The translations under genes were made by a program, and so were the position numbers. The notes beneath the pieces were generated by a model. The model was not told the DNA's origin, made no database searches, and saw only the letters and a program-made list of their open reading frames with translations. Below, in pieces: positions 63,778-64,000 of a stretch of 64,000 nucleotides of DNA. The stretch comes from Niastella vici (GTDB taxonomy: Bacteria; Bacteroidota; Bacteroidia; Chitinophagales; Chitinophagaceae), in contig NZ_LVYD01000002.1 in assembly GCF_002077945.1 (NCBI RefSeq), positions 434,001 to 498,000 on the forward strand, written 5' to 3'. The stretch's first letter is position 1. Every line of letters starts with the position of its first letter.

Positions 63778-64000
63778 ATGAATACGACTGTACGCTATAC
63801 AAGATCCATATCAATCTGTTTAGCAACCTGTAAAAAAGATGGGCATAAAGCCAGCCTTGTAGATAACTGGTTCAGTAGCGGTGAAGAGGAATACAATTCG
63901 GCAATCATCTTCAGTTTTACCAGTGAAGGAAATGTTGGCTATACCTCTGAACCTGTTACAGTCTTCTGTTACAAAGTTTTGCCCGCTGAAATTGATCCTG
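63778..64000 (+). CDS. Partial ORF at right edge, possible lipoprotein
   Basis: ATG at 63778 opens 74 codons with no stop before the window ends. Early sequence ICLATCKKDGHKASLVDNWF resembles the start of lipocalin-like lipoproteins (C-K-K-D followed by a short W-containing strand), but the hydrophobic signal is short and the ATG sits against the hairpin. The real start may differ or the gene may be decayed. Confidence 0.3.
   Translation, partial: MNTTVRYTRSISICLATCKKDGHKASLVDNWFSSGEEEYNSAIIFSFTSEGNVGYTSEPVTVFCYKVLPAEIDP

Overview
The window comes from a Bacteroidota chromosome, most likely family Chitinophagaceae (Chitinophaga/Niastella-like; inferred from gene content, not from a marker gene). 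The signs are three SusC/SusD pairs, a hybrid two-component sensor with a periplasmic beta-propeller, FecI/FecR-type sigma/anti-sigma signalling, DUF4249 and T9SS-sorted proteins, weak Shine-Dalgarno sequences, and TAnnTTTG-type -7 promoter elements. No rRNA, tRNA, CRISPR array, phage or insertion sequence was seen.

Layout. 1-1.4 kb: 5' part of a secreted SBBP-repeat beta-propeller gene that runs off the left edge. 1.4-2.2 kb: gene-poor, possibly decayed. 2.2-4.8 kb: a lipoprotein and a membrane protein next to a divergent AraC regulator. 4.8-16.9 kb: polysaccharide utilisation locus 1 (hybrid sensor, SusC, SusD, GH88 unsaturated glucuronyl hydrolase, DUF2264 protein), which looks built for unsaturated uronic-acid oligosaccharides. 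16.9-29.7 kb, all on the minus strand: a heavy-metal-type RND efflux system (adaptor, TolC-like channel, and a CzcA/CusA-like pump split by a one-base frameshift in an A7 tract), interleaved with a PAP2 phosphatase, a GT2 glycosyltransferase, and an ECF sigma / FecR / TonB receptor / DUF4249 signalling set. 30-49 kb: an endonuclease/exonuclease/phosphatase-fold protein and polysaccharide utilisation locus 2 (GH16, an unidentified 750-residue secreted protein, a GH128-FN3-LamG-T9SS enzyme and two tandem SusC/SusD pairs), probably for beta-1,3-glucan. 49-54 kb: fatty-acid hydroxylase, SAM methyltransferase, serine hydrolase, membrane-anchored AraC regulator. 54-59 kb: a tight five-gene envelope-transport operon (LolA-like protein, two FtsX/LolC-like permeases, ATPase, outer-membrane barrel). 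59-63.7 kb: a sulfur-handling cluster (two TauE/SafE permeases, DUF1634, Crp/Fnr regulator, rhodanese, two-helix membrane protein, thioredoxin, DUF302).

The strongest new observation is in the last region. Four GTGA-N6-TCAC palindromes each lie exactly 33.5 bp (palindrome centre to first T) upstream of a TTTG -7 core, in front of the second TauE/SafE gene, the rhodanese genes, thioredoxin and DUF302. The Crp/Fnr protein encoded beside them has the R-E-x3-R recognition helix that reads GTGA half-sites in E. coli CRP. This looks like a compact, locally encoded class-II Crp regulon for sulfur or persulfide stress. Other notable points are the slippery-site split of the RND pump, the compact LolCDE-like operon with its own barrel, and a Pro-to-His change in the H-box of the hybrid sensor kinase.
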